A stretch of DNA of 19,980 nucleotides, from assembly GCA_910580225.1 (NCBI GenBank), contig CAJTXE010000026.1, positions 1-19,980 on the forward strand, in the 5' to 3' direction. The position numbers and the translations under genes are program-made. The DNA comes from an uncultured Acetatifactor sp. Lineage in GTDB: Bacteria > Bacillota > Clostridia > Lachnospirales > Lachnospiraceae. The notes beneath the pieces were generated by a model that worked only from the letters and a program-made list of their open reading frames with translations, had not been told where the DNA came from and did not search any database. This document shows positions 1 through 6,662 of the stretch, piece after piece (the stretch's first letter is position 1; each line of letters begins with the position of its first letter).

Positions 1-76
1 CCAGGAACAGAACGCCTGCTATCTTCCACCCCCGGGTGCTTTTTGCGCCCGGGCTCTCCACTGTATGTTTTTTCAT
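1..76 (-). CDS. Partial 5' end of a membrane or exported protein gene
   Basis: Only the first 25 codons lie in the window; the gene continues past base 1. Reading minus from the ATG at 76-74, the peptide starts MKKHTVESPGAKSTRGWK and then turns hydrophobic (IAGVLFL). That pattern fits a cytoplasmic N-terminus followed by a first membrane segment or signal anchor. An AAAGGG ribosome binding site lies about 7 bases upstream of the ATG, and a near-consensus promoter is found at 210-238 on the same strand. The family cannot be named from so short a piece. A GC-rich inverted repeat with a T5 loop (31-52) falls inside the coding sequence. Confidence 0.6.
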   Translation of the reverse strand, partial: MKKHTVESPGAKSTRGWKIAGVLFL

Positions 77-209
77 GCTTTTACCCTTTACGCGCTTTAA
101 CGCGCATACCAATCAATCTTTCTGACACTGAAATCCTGCATCCGAATAATGATATCCATGCTCTGGAAAAAACCAAAACACAAAACAACCGGATGTTTTA
201 CTCTTGTTA

Positions 210-238
210 ATTATAGTCATTATAACGATTATAGTCAA
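210..238 (-). promoter_or_regulatory. Strong sigma-A promoter with repeated TGACTATAA elements
   Basis: On the minus strand a TTGACT -35 box and a perfect TATAAT -10 box are separated by 17 bases. The word TGACTATAA occurs twice, once spanning the -35 region and once spanning the -10 region, with TCGTTATAA between. The three related 9-base words lie head to tail and span the core promoter, where a repressor would block polymerase. The promoter faces the partial membrane protein gene and would leave a leader of roughly 125 bases. The promoter call is direct; the operator role is inferred. Confidence 0.7.
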
Positions 239-442
239 GTAAAAGATTATATTGGAATTTAGTTATTACACTGGTAATTTTAGACAATGGTTGAAAATAG
301 CCGAATATACTGAATTTTCAAACGAAATAAGAGGAACCTTTATTCACAGAATCAGCTTAAAATATACTCTAATTGAATATTTCGATCATTTTCGCCAGAA
401 AAAAGAGAGAAAGTTGTACAAATCTGTTGTTGATAATTACGC
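239..442. other. AT-rich intergenic stretch, nothing convincing
   Basis: This stretch is visibly richer in A and T than the rest of the window. A plus-strand open frame (252-446, 64 codons) begins with TTG, lacks a ribosome binding site and ends just inside the 3' end of the convergent gene. I see no hairpin terminator or RNA gene. Confidence 0.4.
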
Positions 443-769
443 TTAACGGAATATCACCTTAAAACAGCTTTCACCATCCTGCAATTTCTCCATGGTTTCA
501 TACAATACAATCTGCAGAACATCCGGAATCTCTCCGTTTCTGAAGATAACATATCTGCGGATCGCCTCTGCTGTATGTTCCCGGCAACATGGTCCCTCCG
601 CAACCACTGCGGTCAGATACACTGTGGAATATCCGGAACCGCTGCCTGTGATATAATGAACAATTTCAACAGCCTTCATAATTTGTTTATACTTATAATA
701 ATTGCTCCCAATGGAAACTGTCAAAATCATCACCGTCAACAGTATCCCAAAACCAATCTTCTTTTTCAT
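443..769 (-). CDS. Small exported or membrane-anchored protein of unknown function
   Basis: The product is 108 residues. Residues 1-22 form a lysine-led hydrophobic segment (MKKKIGFGILLTVMILTVSI) that looks like a signal peptide or single membrane anchor. The remaining 85 or so residues should lie outside the cytoplasm. They contain an adjacent cysteine pair (PCCREH) and another cysteine near the C-terminus. The ATG at 769 is preceded by AAGGGGACGGAAC, a good ribosome binding site. I do not recognise the family. The gene stands alone, divergent from the ribbon-helix-helix gene at 928. Confidence 0.65.
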   Translation of the reverse strand: MKKKIGFGILLTVMILTVSIGSNYYKYKQIMKAVEIVHYITGSGSGYSTVYLTAVVAEGPCCREHTAEAIRRYVIFRNGEIPDVLQIVLYETMEKLQDGESCFKVIFR

Positions 770-927
770 GTTCCGTCCCCTTTTGCATCTGTCTGATCCA
801 CATCTGCCTTACACTGAAAATGCCGTTATTCAATCGTCACACCTGAATCCTACTTTATACTACTTTATGCGATAATTCAATATGGAATCTCATAAAATGC
901 TATAGTAATAAAAAAGGGAGTTAAGCC
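770..927. promoter_or_regulatory. Divergent intergenic region between the small exported protein and the RHH gene
   Basis: The region must hold promoters for both flanking genes. On minus, TTGAAT followed 17 bases later by TAAAGT (within 850-880) is a possible weak promoter for the exported protein. On plus, TATAGT at 901-906 could be a -10 box for the RHH gene, but its -35 box is unclear. The close spacing would allow the RHH protein to bind here, but no clear inverted repeat was found. Confidence 0.3.
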
Positions 928-1083
928 ATGAAACAACTAAAGAAAAAAGTAAGTATTACGCTGGATGCAGATGTGATTGATGAAATCAGAAGATTTGCAG
1001 AAGAGGATGATCGTTCCTTTTCCCAATACATAAATCTCGTCCTAAAGGAATACCTGGAAAAATACGAACCGCAAAAACAATAA
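928..1083 (+). CDS. Ribbon-helix-helix (CopG/Arc-like) DNA-binding protein, 51 aa
   Basis: A 51-residue product translated directly from the ATG at 928, with AAAGGGAG 7 bases upstream. The N-terminal stretch KKKVSITLDADVIDEIRRFA matches the ribbon-helix-helix pattern: a basic beta strand (residues 4-12, alternating K/V/I/T) and helix A starting with D13-A-D. It is followed by a second helix (FSQYINLVLKEYLEKY), also typical of the fold. Such proteins bind DNA as dimers and act as transcription repressors or as antitoxins. No toxin gene (ParE, RelE or BrnT type) is adjacent on either side, so it is either an orphan regulator or the remnant of a pair. Its strand differs from both neighbours and a terminator follows directly. 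Confidence 0.8.
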   Translation: MKQLKKKVSITLDADVIDEIRRFAEEDDRSFSQYINLVLKEYLEKYEPQKQ

Positions 1084-1090
1084 AAGAAGC

Positions 1091-1116
1091 GCCGGGCTTC
1101 CCGCCCGGCCTGTTTC
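1091..1116 (+). terminator. Intrinsic terminator after the RHH gene
   Basis: A perfect 7-bp GC stem (GCCGGGC / GCCCGGC, 1091-1097 with 1103-1109) closes a TTCCC loop, 8 bases after the RHH stop codon, and is followed by CTGTTTC. The T-tract is short, so termination may be partial. It could also serve the convergent HAD gene. Confidence 0.6.
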
Positions 1117-1159
1117 AACGTCATAAAATTGTTTTTTCAAGACCTGTGTAACAAACTGT

Positions 1160-1768
1160 TTATCCAATGTCCACACCCAGGCTTTTCAGCTCCTTTTCTG
1201 CCTGCTCTTTGTCTCTGAAGCAGATTCCATAAATGCCAAGCGCTTCCGCCGCTTTCACATTCCTCATGGTATCGTCAATGAATACGCTTTCCTCAGCTTT
1301 TAAAGAATATTTCTCCATCAGACGTCTGTAGATTTCTGCATCCGGTTTGATGACCTGCTCCTGATAAGACAGGATCCCCCCATCCATATAGGGCAGAAAA
1401 TCAAGTGCATCCTTGCATTCCACATATACCTTATACGAAAAATTGGACAGAAAGTAGACCTGGTATCCTTTGTTCCGCAGTTCCTGAATCCAGGGAATGG
1501 CATACTCCCGCTTAGTGACAATTCCTTTTACATTGCCGTATGCCCTGCGGATTTCCGGTGCAATCTCCGGATCCATCCTGCAGAATTCCTGTATCAGTTT
1601 TTCTTCCTCCCACACCCCGCGGTCCACCTCATTCCAGAGCGGCGTCAGGACAGATGCCTGTGCAATCCGCTCCACCATCGCTTCATCGAAGCCTTTGTCT
1701 TCCAGGAATTCTCTCCAGCGAAAATCTGTCAGTACATTACCGATATCAAATATAATATTCCGAATCAT
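1160..1768 (-). CDS. HAD-superfamily phosphatase, YihX-like
   Basis: A 202-residue haloacid dehalogenase-type hydrolase. Motif I is FDIGNVL with nucleophile D8. The usual second aspartate two residues later is glycine, as in the YihX-type sugar-phosphate phosphatases (DLGNV). Motif II is S108 (YFLSNF), motif III K141 (VIKPD) and motif IV D165-D166 (FIDDTMRNV). A helical cap lies at about 15-90 (family knowledge). It probably dephosphorylates a small phosphorylated metabolite in the cytoplasm; the substrate cannot be read from sequence. The ATG has GGAAGGAAAG upstream. The gene lies 47 bases after apbE on the same strand and is likely co-transcribed with it. Confidence 0.85.
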   Translation of the reverse strand: MIRNIIFDIGNVLTDFRWREFLEDKGFDEAMVERIAQASVLTPLWNEVDRGVWEEEKLIQEFCRMDPEIAPEIRRAYGNVKGIVTKREYAIPWIQELRNKGYQVYFLSNFSYKVYVECKDALDFLPYMDGGILSYQEQVIKPDAEIYRRLMEKYSLKAEESVFIDDTMRNVKAAEALGIYGICFRDKEQAEKELKSLGVDIG

Positions 1769-1815
1769 TGTTCTTTCCTTCCTATATTTATATGTTACAT
1801 CCTTTGCTTTGCCTG

Positions 1816-2913
1816 TTATAAAGTTTCCATAAAGCAGGTCCTCATACCTTCTGACATTCTAATCTCTCCATCCGACATGACGAAGAGAACTTCTGCTCCG
1901 TATTCCGCCGCCAATTTCATCCCCTGATCCGGTCCCAGGATAAAGCATGCCGTGGACAACCCGTCTCCAAGGAGTCCGTCCTTCGTCAGAATCGTCACCC
2001 CCCGCACCTCTCCCATGGCCGGACAACCTGTCTCCGGGTCCAGAATATGATGATACCGTACGCCGTCTGTCTCCACATACCGTTCATAATCTCCTGATGT
2101 GGAAACACACCAGTTTCCTTCCAGGGACAGAATCCCCACATTGGATGAGGTATCGAAGGGATTTACGATACCCACTTTCCAGTTACTTCCGTCTGCTTTT
2201 CTCCCATAGGTCAGGATACTGCCTCCAAGCGATATCACCGCCCCCATGATATCCGCCTCTTTTTCCAGCAGCGGATAAAGCCGAGCCTGGGCCAGCCCTT
2301 TTCCGACGGCTCCCAAGTCAAGCAGCATCCCTTCCGGAAGAAAAAGACAGGGCTCTCCGGCATCTGTCCGGAGGATCCGCAATCTGTCACTCCCGCACAA
2401 TGCCAGAGCCTGCTCCACTTCCTCCCCGGATGGTATGGAAAAGACATCCTCTTCCCCGCCTGCCGCCCACTGATCAATTTTCCATAACCTGGTCAGAGGC
2501 CCAAGCGTCACGTCAAAGGCCCCCTGAGAACGCTCATGCAATTCTACACAGGCTTCCAGCAGTGATGCCATCTCCTCTGTAATCCGGAATCCCTCTTTCC
2601 TGCCGGCAGAAGCGTTGATCTGATAGACCTGGGATGTCTCCAGCCTCCAGGACAGTTCCTCCTGCTCTGTCTCCTGCAGAAGTTGTCCTGCCTCTTCAAA
2701 AAAACGCTTTGCCGCCTCTTCGGAAGCGTACACTGTCTGCTGCACCACCGTGCCCATGGCTGTATCCACGGACTGCCAGACCTCCTCCCCGGACTGCCCT
2801 GCATATGTTTTCGGTTCTTCCTCTGATCCCTGTACTCCAAAATCTCCTCTCCCACAGCCGCAGCAGAAAAAAACTACCGCTATAAACAATGTCCTCCACA
2901 AAAAATGCTTCAT
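1816..2913 (-). CDS. apbE: FAD:protein FMN transferase (ApbE family) lipoprotein
   Basis: The product (365 aa) transfers FMN from FAD onto threonine residues of extracytosolic flavoproteins. The N-terminus is a signal peptide ending in a cysteine-rich stretch (FFCCGCGRG) with a plausible lipidation cysteine at 20, so the protein should sit on the outer membrane face. Family motifs in order: DTAMGT (50-55), GAFDVTLGPL (131-140), DLGAVGKG (199-206), SLGGS (228-232), HHILDPETG (288-296) and GDGLSTA (316-322), the last contributing metal binding. Start: ATG with AAGGACAGG upstream. It is transcribed divergently from the NusG-domain-II gene and precedes a HAD phosphatase. No obvious FMN-acceptor protein is encoded in the window. 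Confidence 0.93.
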   Translation of the reverse strand: MKHFLWRTLFIAVVFFCCGCGRGDFGVQGSEEEPKTYAGQSGEEVWQSVDTAMGTVVQQTVYASEEAAKRFFEEAGQLLQETEQEELSWRLETSQVYQINASAGRKEGFRITEEMASLLEACVELHERSQGAFDVTLGPLTRLWKIDQWAAGGEEDVFSIPSGEEVEQALALCGSDRLRILRTDAGEPCLFLPEGMLLDLGAVGKGLAQARLYPLLEKEADIMGAVISLGGSILTYGRKADGSNWKVGIVNPFDTSSNVGILSLEGNWCVSTSGDYERYVETDGVRYHHILDPETGCPAMGEVRGVTILTKDGLLGDGLSTACFILGPDQGMKLAAEYGAEVLFVMSDGEIRMSEGMRTCFMETL

Positions 2914-3015
2914 TTTTCCTGTCCTTTTTGCTATACTTACCTTATTGTCCTTCCTGCAAAGCTCAGATATACGCAGGCGGACTCGTTTCCAACGAAAAAC
3001 AGAAAGGCCGCCTTT
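2914..3015. promoter_or_regulatory. Divergent promoter region between apbE and the NusG-II gene
   Basis: About 100 bases separate the two start codons. On plus, TTGTCC followed 17 bases later by TATACG is a plausible promoter for the NusG-II gene. On minus, TTGCAG followed 18 bases later by TATAGC fits apbE. Both are imperfect. The two candidates overlap, so the apbE and NusG-II arms may share control. Confidence 0.4.
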
Positions 3016-3432
3016 ATGAAAAAATTCCGCATTCCCAACAAAAATGCCGCCCTGCTTACAATATTCCTGGCTGCTTTATGTGTGGGAAGCCTGGTCTGTC
3101 TCCTGCTTCCCTCCGAAAGCAGTGACACCTATATCGCAGAAATCTATCAAAACGGCAATCTGCTTATGAGTATTCCGCTGAATCATAGGCAGACAGAAAC
3201 GCGTACCTTTACCATCGAAGGAGAAAACGGCTGCTTCAATGAAGTGGAAATCCGACAGGACAGCATCCGTATCCTTTCCGCTGATTGTCCTGACAAACTC
3301 TGCATTCGGCAAGGCTTTATCCACAATTCCAGACTGCCCATTACCTGTCTGCCCAACCGACTGGTTATCCGGCTGCGGCCTGTTTCCGACGATGAAAGCA
3401 GAGGTTGGACACCGGATACGGTTACCTATTGA
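3016..3432 (+). CDS. NusG domain II-containing membrane-anchored protein
   Basis: A 138-residue protein with an N-terminal membrane anchor (about residues 12-32) and an extracytosolic domain of the NusG_II type. The diagnostic segment is SADCPDKLCIRQGFI (88-102), with C91 and C96, a third cysteine at 111 (ITCLPNRL), then a final strand. I chose the ATG at 3016 over an upstream frame because it begins MKKFRIP before the membrane segment and has AAAGG upstream. Despite the name it is not a transcription factor. Such proteins accompany Gx-transporter and ApbE genes in Firmicutes, and my recollection is that EetA of extracellular electron transfer loci is of this type. Its own biochemical role is not established. 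Confidence 0.82.
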   Translation: MKKFRIPNKNAALLTIFLAALCVGSLVCLLLPSESSDTYIAEIYQNGNLLMSIPLNHRQTETRTFTIEGENGCFNEVEIRQDSIRILSADCPDKLCIRQGFIHNSRLPITCLPNRLVIRLRPVSDDESRGWTPDTVTY

Positions 3433-3580
3433 CCCACGTCTGACGGATATCCCAGCTGCCAGTCTTTCCTCATGATAAGCTCTTCCAAAGCGGAACTGCC
3501 CCAATGTAAGAGCTTTCAAAACCGCTGTCTGAGAAACGGGAGCCAATCTCAATAAAAGAAGATTCCTCAGGAGGCCGCAC
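3433..3580. other. Gap between the NusG-II and Gx transporter genes
   Basis: The 148 bases hold no convincing gene. A 27-codon plus frame starting near 3472 lacks a ribosome binding site. No terminator or clear promoter was found, so the two flanking genes are probably on one transcript. Confidence 0.35.
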
Positions 3581-4081
3581 ATGCCCATCAGAAAACTTAC
3601 TTTATTAGCCCTGTTTACCACTTTGTCACTGGCAATTTATGCTGTCGAAAGCGCCGTTCCTCCTTTGGTTCCCATTCCGGGAATCAAACTTGGGCTTGCC
3701 AATATCATAACCCTATTCCTGCTGCACCGCGCTTCCGCCAGAGATGCCCTGATTGTGCTGTGCTGCCGGATCCTGCTGTCCGCCCTGCTGTTCGGTCAGG
3801 TCCTTTCCCTGGTGTACAGCATTGCCGGCGGTCTGCTCAGTCTGACAGTGATGGCTATTACCGGAACACTTCTACACAAAAAACAGATGTACCTCACAGG
3901 TGCCCTGGGTGGTCTGACCCACAATCTGGGGCAGCTCCTCACCGCATATATCATCACTGCAACCGCCGGCGTATTCTCCTATCTGCCCTTTCTGATCCTC
4001 AGCGGAGTCTTCACAGGACTCTTTACCGGCCTGTGTGCCGGCTTCCTGAACCGCTATCTGTCCGCGCATCTGCCTTTTTGA
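3581..4081 (+). CDS. Gx transporter family membrane protein (Hpre_diP_synt_I-like)
   Basis: A 166-residue, strongly hydrophobic protein with about five membrane segments. The signature PGIKLGLANIITL (about residues 33-45) is typical of the Gx transporter family, which many annotations wrongly call heptaprenyl diphosphate synthase component I. The fold resembles substrate-binding components of ECF-type transporters. AGGAGG lies 6 bases before the ATG. It follows the NusG-II gene on the same strand, a pairing often seen near ApbE. A role in delivering a cofactor or lipid for flavin-linked electron transfer is inference. Confidence 0.85.
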   Translation: MPIRKLTLLALFTTLSLAIYAVESAVPPLVPIPGIKLGLANIITLFLLHRASARDALIVLCCRILLSALLFGQVLSLVYSIAGGLLSLTVMAITGTLLHKKQMYLTGALGGLTHNLGQLLTAYIITATAGVFSYLPFLILSGVFTGLFTGLCAGFLNRYLSAHLPF

Positions 4082-4202
4082 CTACAACTTCTACGCCATT
4101 CATTTTTCCCGATATAAGTACTTTTCTGTATTGGCAGTCAGCCTGTGCATCCATGGACATGCTCCATGACACAGAGATTCGTTTCATAAGCACTGCTTTC
4201 TT

Positions 4203-5036
4203 CTATGATTTCAGCTCTTTTAACAGAGACATAGCGGTTTTACCTGTCACAGGATGCCGAAAGTAAGGTGCAATCTCCGCCAACGGCTCCAGAACAAAGC
4301 GGCGATTTTCCAGATCCGGATGAGGAATTACCAAATGCTCCAATTCCACTACAATTTTATCATAAAACAGAATATCCAGATCCAGCGTCCTGGGTCCCCA
4401 ATGCACAAGCCTCTCTCTTCCTGCCGCCTGCTCCATGGTTTGCAGCGCATTCAGGAGCTGTTCCGGATTCATAAGAGTCTCAACTTCTGCCACTCCGTTG
4501 AGAAAGTCCTCCTGCTCCACCCCGCCGTAAGGCCTGGTAACCAGCAGCCTGGAAACTTTTCTCACTTCCATCAGCGGATGATGTTTCATTGCCTCCAGCG
4601 CACCGGACAGATATCCTTCCCGGTCTCCCATATTGGACCCCAAGGCCACATAGGCTCTGTGCCAGCCCCTGCAGACACTGACGGAAATCTCCCCGAAAGG
4701 CAGTTTGACCGGCGCAAAAGGTTTTACGATCTCCAATGTAACGGCAGACAGCCTCCGGTATTGCAGCAATAGGGCCTCCGCCAGTCTCCCTGCCACGGCC
4801 TCCAGAAGCTTACAGGTATTGTCCTGCATCCATTTTGTGATAAAGCGGCTTACTTCCCCATAATTTACGGTATGTTCCAGCTCGTCGCTTTTGCCTGCTC
4901 TGCTGGTATCGGTATGCAAAACCGCATTTACGTAGAAAATCTGTCCATCCCTTGTCTCCTCCGGATAGACGCCATGATGTGCAAATACTTCCAGCCTGTC
5001 AATATGAATCTCATCTTTTGCCCATTCAGAATACAT
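4203..5036 (-). CDS. folK: Fused dihydroneopterin aldolase / HPPK (FolB-FolK)
   Basis: A 277-residue two-domain folate enzyme. Residues 8-123 are dihydroneopterin aldolase, with HHGVYPEE (catalytic Glu near 27), Y59 (VNYGEV) and K105 (EIVKPFAP). Residues 127-277 are 6-hydroxymethyl-7,8-dihydropterin pyrophosphokinase, with ALGSNMGDRE (131-140), GPRTLDLDILFY (214-225; Mg-binding D219 and D221) and PHP (238-240). It converts dihydroneopterin to hydroxymethyl-dihydropterin and pyrophosphorylates it for FolP. The ATG at 5036 has GAGGAG about 6 bases upstream. It is the last gene of the folate operon. The fusion is known in other Firmicutes, though separate genes are also common. Confidence 0.95.
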   Translation of the reverse strand: MYSEWAKDEIHIDRLEVFAHHGVYPEETRDGQIFYVNAVLHTDTSRAGKSDELEHTVNYGEVSRFITKWMQDNTCKLLEAVAGRLAEALLLQYRRLSAVTLEIVKPFAPVKLPFGEISVSVCRGWHRAYVALGSNMGDREGYLSGALEAMKHHPLMEVRKVSRLLVTRPYGGVEQEDFLNGVAEVETLMNPEQLLNALQTMEQAAGRERLVHWGPRTLDLDILFYDKIVVELEHLVIPHPDLENRRFVLEPLAEIAPYFRHPVTGKTAMSLLKELKS

Positions 5037-5090
5037 CCTGATCCTGTCTCCTCTCTGTCCCCAGCATATTCTCTCACATCTGTCTCCCCG

Positions 5091-5158
5091 CCGGCTTCTG
5101 ATCTCCTCAAAATCAGCTGATCCCCCGGCTTCTGATCTCTGCGAAATCGGTTTATCTC
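5091..5158. repeat. Two tandem 34-base imperfect repeats between folP and folB-folK
   Basis: Copies at 5091-5124 and 5125-5158 lie head to tail and match at 27 of 34 positions; the first 15 bases are identical. They fill most of the 132-base gap between the two genes. The first copy contains the palindrome ATCAGCTGAT. A minus frame crosses the repeats, but it starts with TTG and overlaps the folB start, so I do not call it a gene. Confidence 0.7.
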
Positions 5159-5168
5159 CGCCAACCTC

Positions 5169-5975
5169 TCAGGCCCTCAGGATGGCCTCTGTCATCTTCA
5201 CTGCTCTCACGTTTGCTTTTACATCGTGAACTCTCACAAACATGCAGCCCTTCATAACCCCAAAAACCGTGGTGACAAGGGTTCCCTCCAGCCGCTGGTC
5301 CACAGGCAGATCCAGAGTAAGACCAACCACGGATTTCCTGCTGCACCCCAAAAGCAATGGATATCCCAGGCTCTCCAGCTCTTCCAGATGGTTCAGAGCT
5401 TCCAGATTATGCTCATACATTTTACCGAATCCGATGCCTGGATCGAGGATAATGCTGTCCTGCCTGATCCCGGCTTTCCTGGCCAAGTCAAGACTTTCCC
5501 GCAGATCTGCGGTCATATCCGACACAAGAGAACGATATTCCGTTTTTTTTCTGTTGTGCATTAGACAACATGGCACTCCTCCTGCAGCAATGACTCCTGC
5601 CATTTCTGCATCATACTTTAACCCCCATATATCGTTGATCAGATCCGCACCTGCCTCAATGCCCGCCGATGCCACCCGGGATTTACAGGTATCCAGGGAA
5701 ACAGGCACATCAAAAGCTGCTTTCACGGCCTCCAGCACCGGAAGAACTCTGGCAATCTCCTCCTCTTCCGGCAGCACCGTATACCCGGGGCGTGTGGATT
5801 CCCCTCCGATATCGATGATATCTGCCCCCTCTTCCACCATTTCCTCCACATGCCGAAGTGCTCTGTCACGGTCATTCCACTTTCCGCCATCGGAAAAAGA
5901 ATCCGGAGTTACATTCAAAATACCCATTATATAAGTGTGTCCTTTTGTCTGAAATTCCTTATTTCCTATTTTCAT
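5169..5975 (-). CDS. folP: Dihydropteroate synthase
   Basis: A 268-residue TIM-barrel enzyme that joins p-aminobenzoate to hydroxymethyl-dihydropterin pyrophosphate, the step blocked by sulfonamides. Visible motifs: GILNVTPDSFSDGG (about 18-31), GGESTRPG (57-64), SLDTCKS (94-100), NDIWG, MHNR, DPGIGFGK (about 178-185), GCSRKS and the C-terminal RVHDV. All catalytic loops are present and the length is normal. The ATG at 5975 has AAGGAATAG upstream at a slightly long distance. It lies between folE (129-base gap) and folB-folK. Confidence 0.96.
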   Translation of the reverse strand: MKIGNKEFQTKGHTYIMGILNVTPDSFSDGGKWNDRDRALRHVEEMVEEGADIIDIGGESTRPGYTVLPEEEEIARVLPVLEAVKAAFDVPVSLDTCKSRVASAGIEAGADLINDIWGLKYDAEMAGVIAAGGVPCCLMHNRKKTEYRSLVSDMTADLRESLDLARKAGIRQDSIILDPGIGFGKMYEHNLEALNHLEELESLGYPLLLGCSRKSVVGLTLDLPVDQRLEGTLVTTVFGVMKGCMFVRVHDVKANVRAVKMTEAILRA

Positions 5976-6104
5976 GCGTTATTTCTATTCCTTTCCTGCA
6001 GTTCCAGCATGCTGCAATCCCCCGGAGCAATATACAATTATGAGCCATGACCTTTTCCCGGCGAATACAGGCTCTTCAAACACACTCTAACCGAACACCT
6101 GCCC

Positions 6105-6662
6105 CTACGTCCTCAGCATCCGGAAAAAGCGATCCTGCAGCAGCGCATTGTCTTCAAATATGCCCCGGGCAGCTATGCTCACCGTCCTGCTGCCTGGTTT
6201 CTTCACACCGCGCATGGTCATACACATATGCTCCGCCTCCAGAATCACCATCACTCCCCTGGGCGCCAAATACTCCATCAGGGCATCCGCAATCTGCTCT
6301 GTCATCTGCTCTTGAAGCTGCAGCCTGGCGGCATAGATTTCCACCGTCCGTGCAAGCTTGCTCAAGCCCAGTACCTTTCCGTCCGGAATATAGGCAATAT
6401 GCGCCTTTCCGTAAAAAGGCATCAGATGATGCTCGCACATGGAATAAAAGGTAATATCCTTTTCCAGGACCATATCACTGTTTTGCACCGAAAACACTTT
6501 TCCCAGGGGGACTGACGGGTCCGCCTCCATACCGGAGAAGATTTCCGCATACATCCTGGCAACCCGGTCGGGTGTGTCGCGCAGCCCTTCCCGGGAGGGT
6601 TCTTCTCCGATCCCCTCCAGAAGAAGGCCCACAGCCCTTTTTATCTTTTCCTGATCTATCAT
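6105..6662 (-). CDS. folE: GTP cyclohydrolase I (type IA)
   Basis: A 185-residue enzyme converting GTP to dihydroneopterin triphosphate, the first step of folate synthesis. Zinc ligands C76 and H79 are in SMCEHHLMPF, and C147 is in EHMCMTMRG. The segments LRDTPDRVARMY and SKLARTVEIYAARLQLQEQ are typical of the family. Its ATG overlaps the folC stop by 4 bases (ATGA), indicating translational coupling. No folate phosphatase or HD-domain gene separates it from folP, unlike some clostridial fol operons. Confidence 0.96.
   Translation of the reverse strand: MIDQEKIKRAVGLLLEGIGEEPSREGLRDTPDRVARMYAEIFSGMEADPSVPLGKVFSVQNSDMVLEKDITFYSMCEHHLMPFYGKAHIAYIPDGKVLGLSKLARTVEIYAARLQLQEQMTEQIADALMEYLAPRGVMVILEAEHMCMTMRGVKKPGSRTVSIAARGIFEDNALLQDRFFRMLRT

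Noticed and set aside
31..52. GC-rich hairpin with T5 loop as a terminator or attenuator
   Set aside because: It falls inside the coding sequence of the partial gene and has no following T-run on either strand.
252..446. 64-codon plus-strand open frame
   Set aside because: It begins with TTG, has no ribosome binding site and lies in AT-rich sequence convergent with a better-supported gene.
3076..3621. 181-codon minus frame opposite the NusG-II gene
   Set aside because: It is antisense to a recognisable domain gene and shows no family features; it is a shadow frame.
4130..4185. Imperfect inverted repeat between the Gx and folB-folK genes
   Set aside because: The stem is short and interrupted and there is no T-run, so a terminator cannot be supported.
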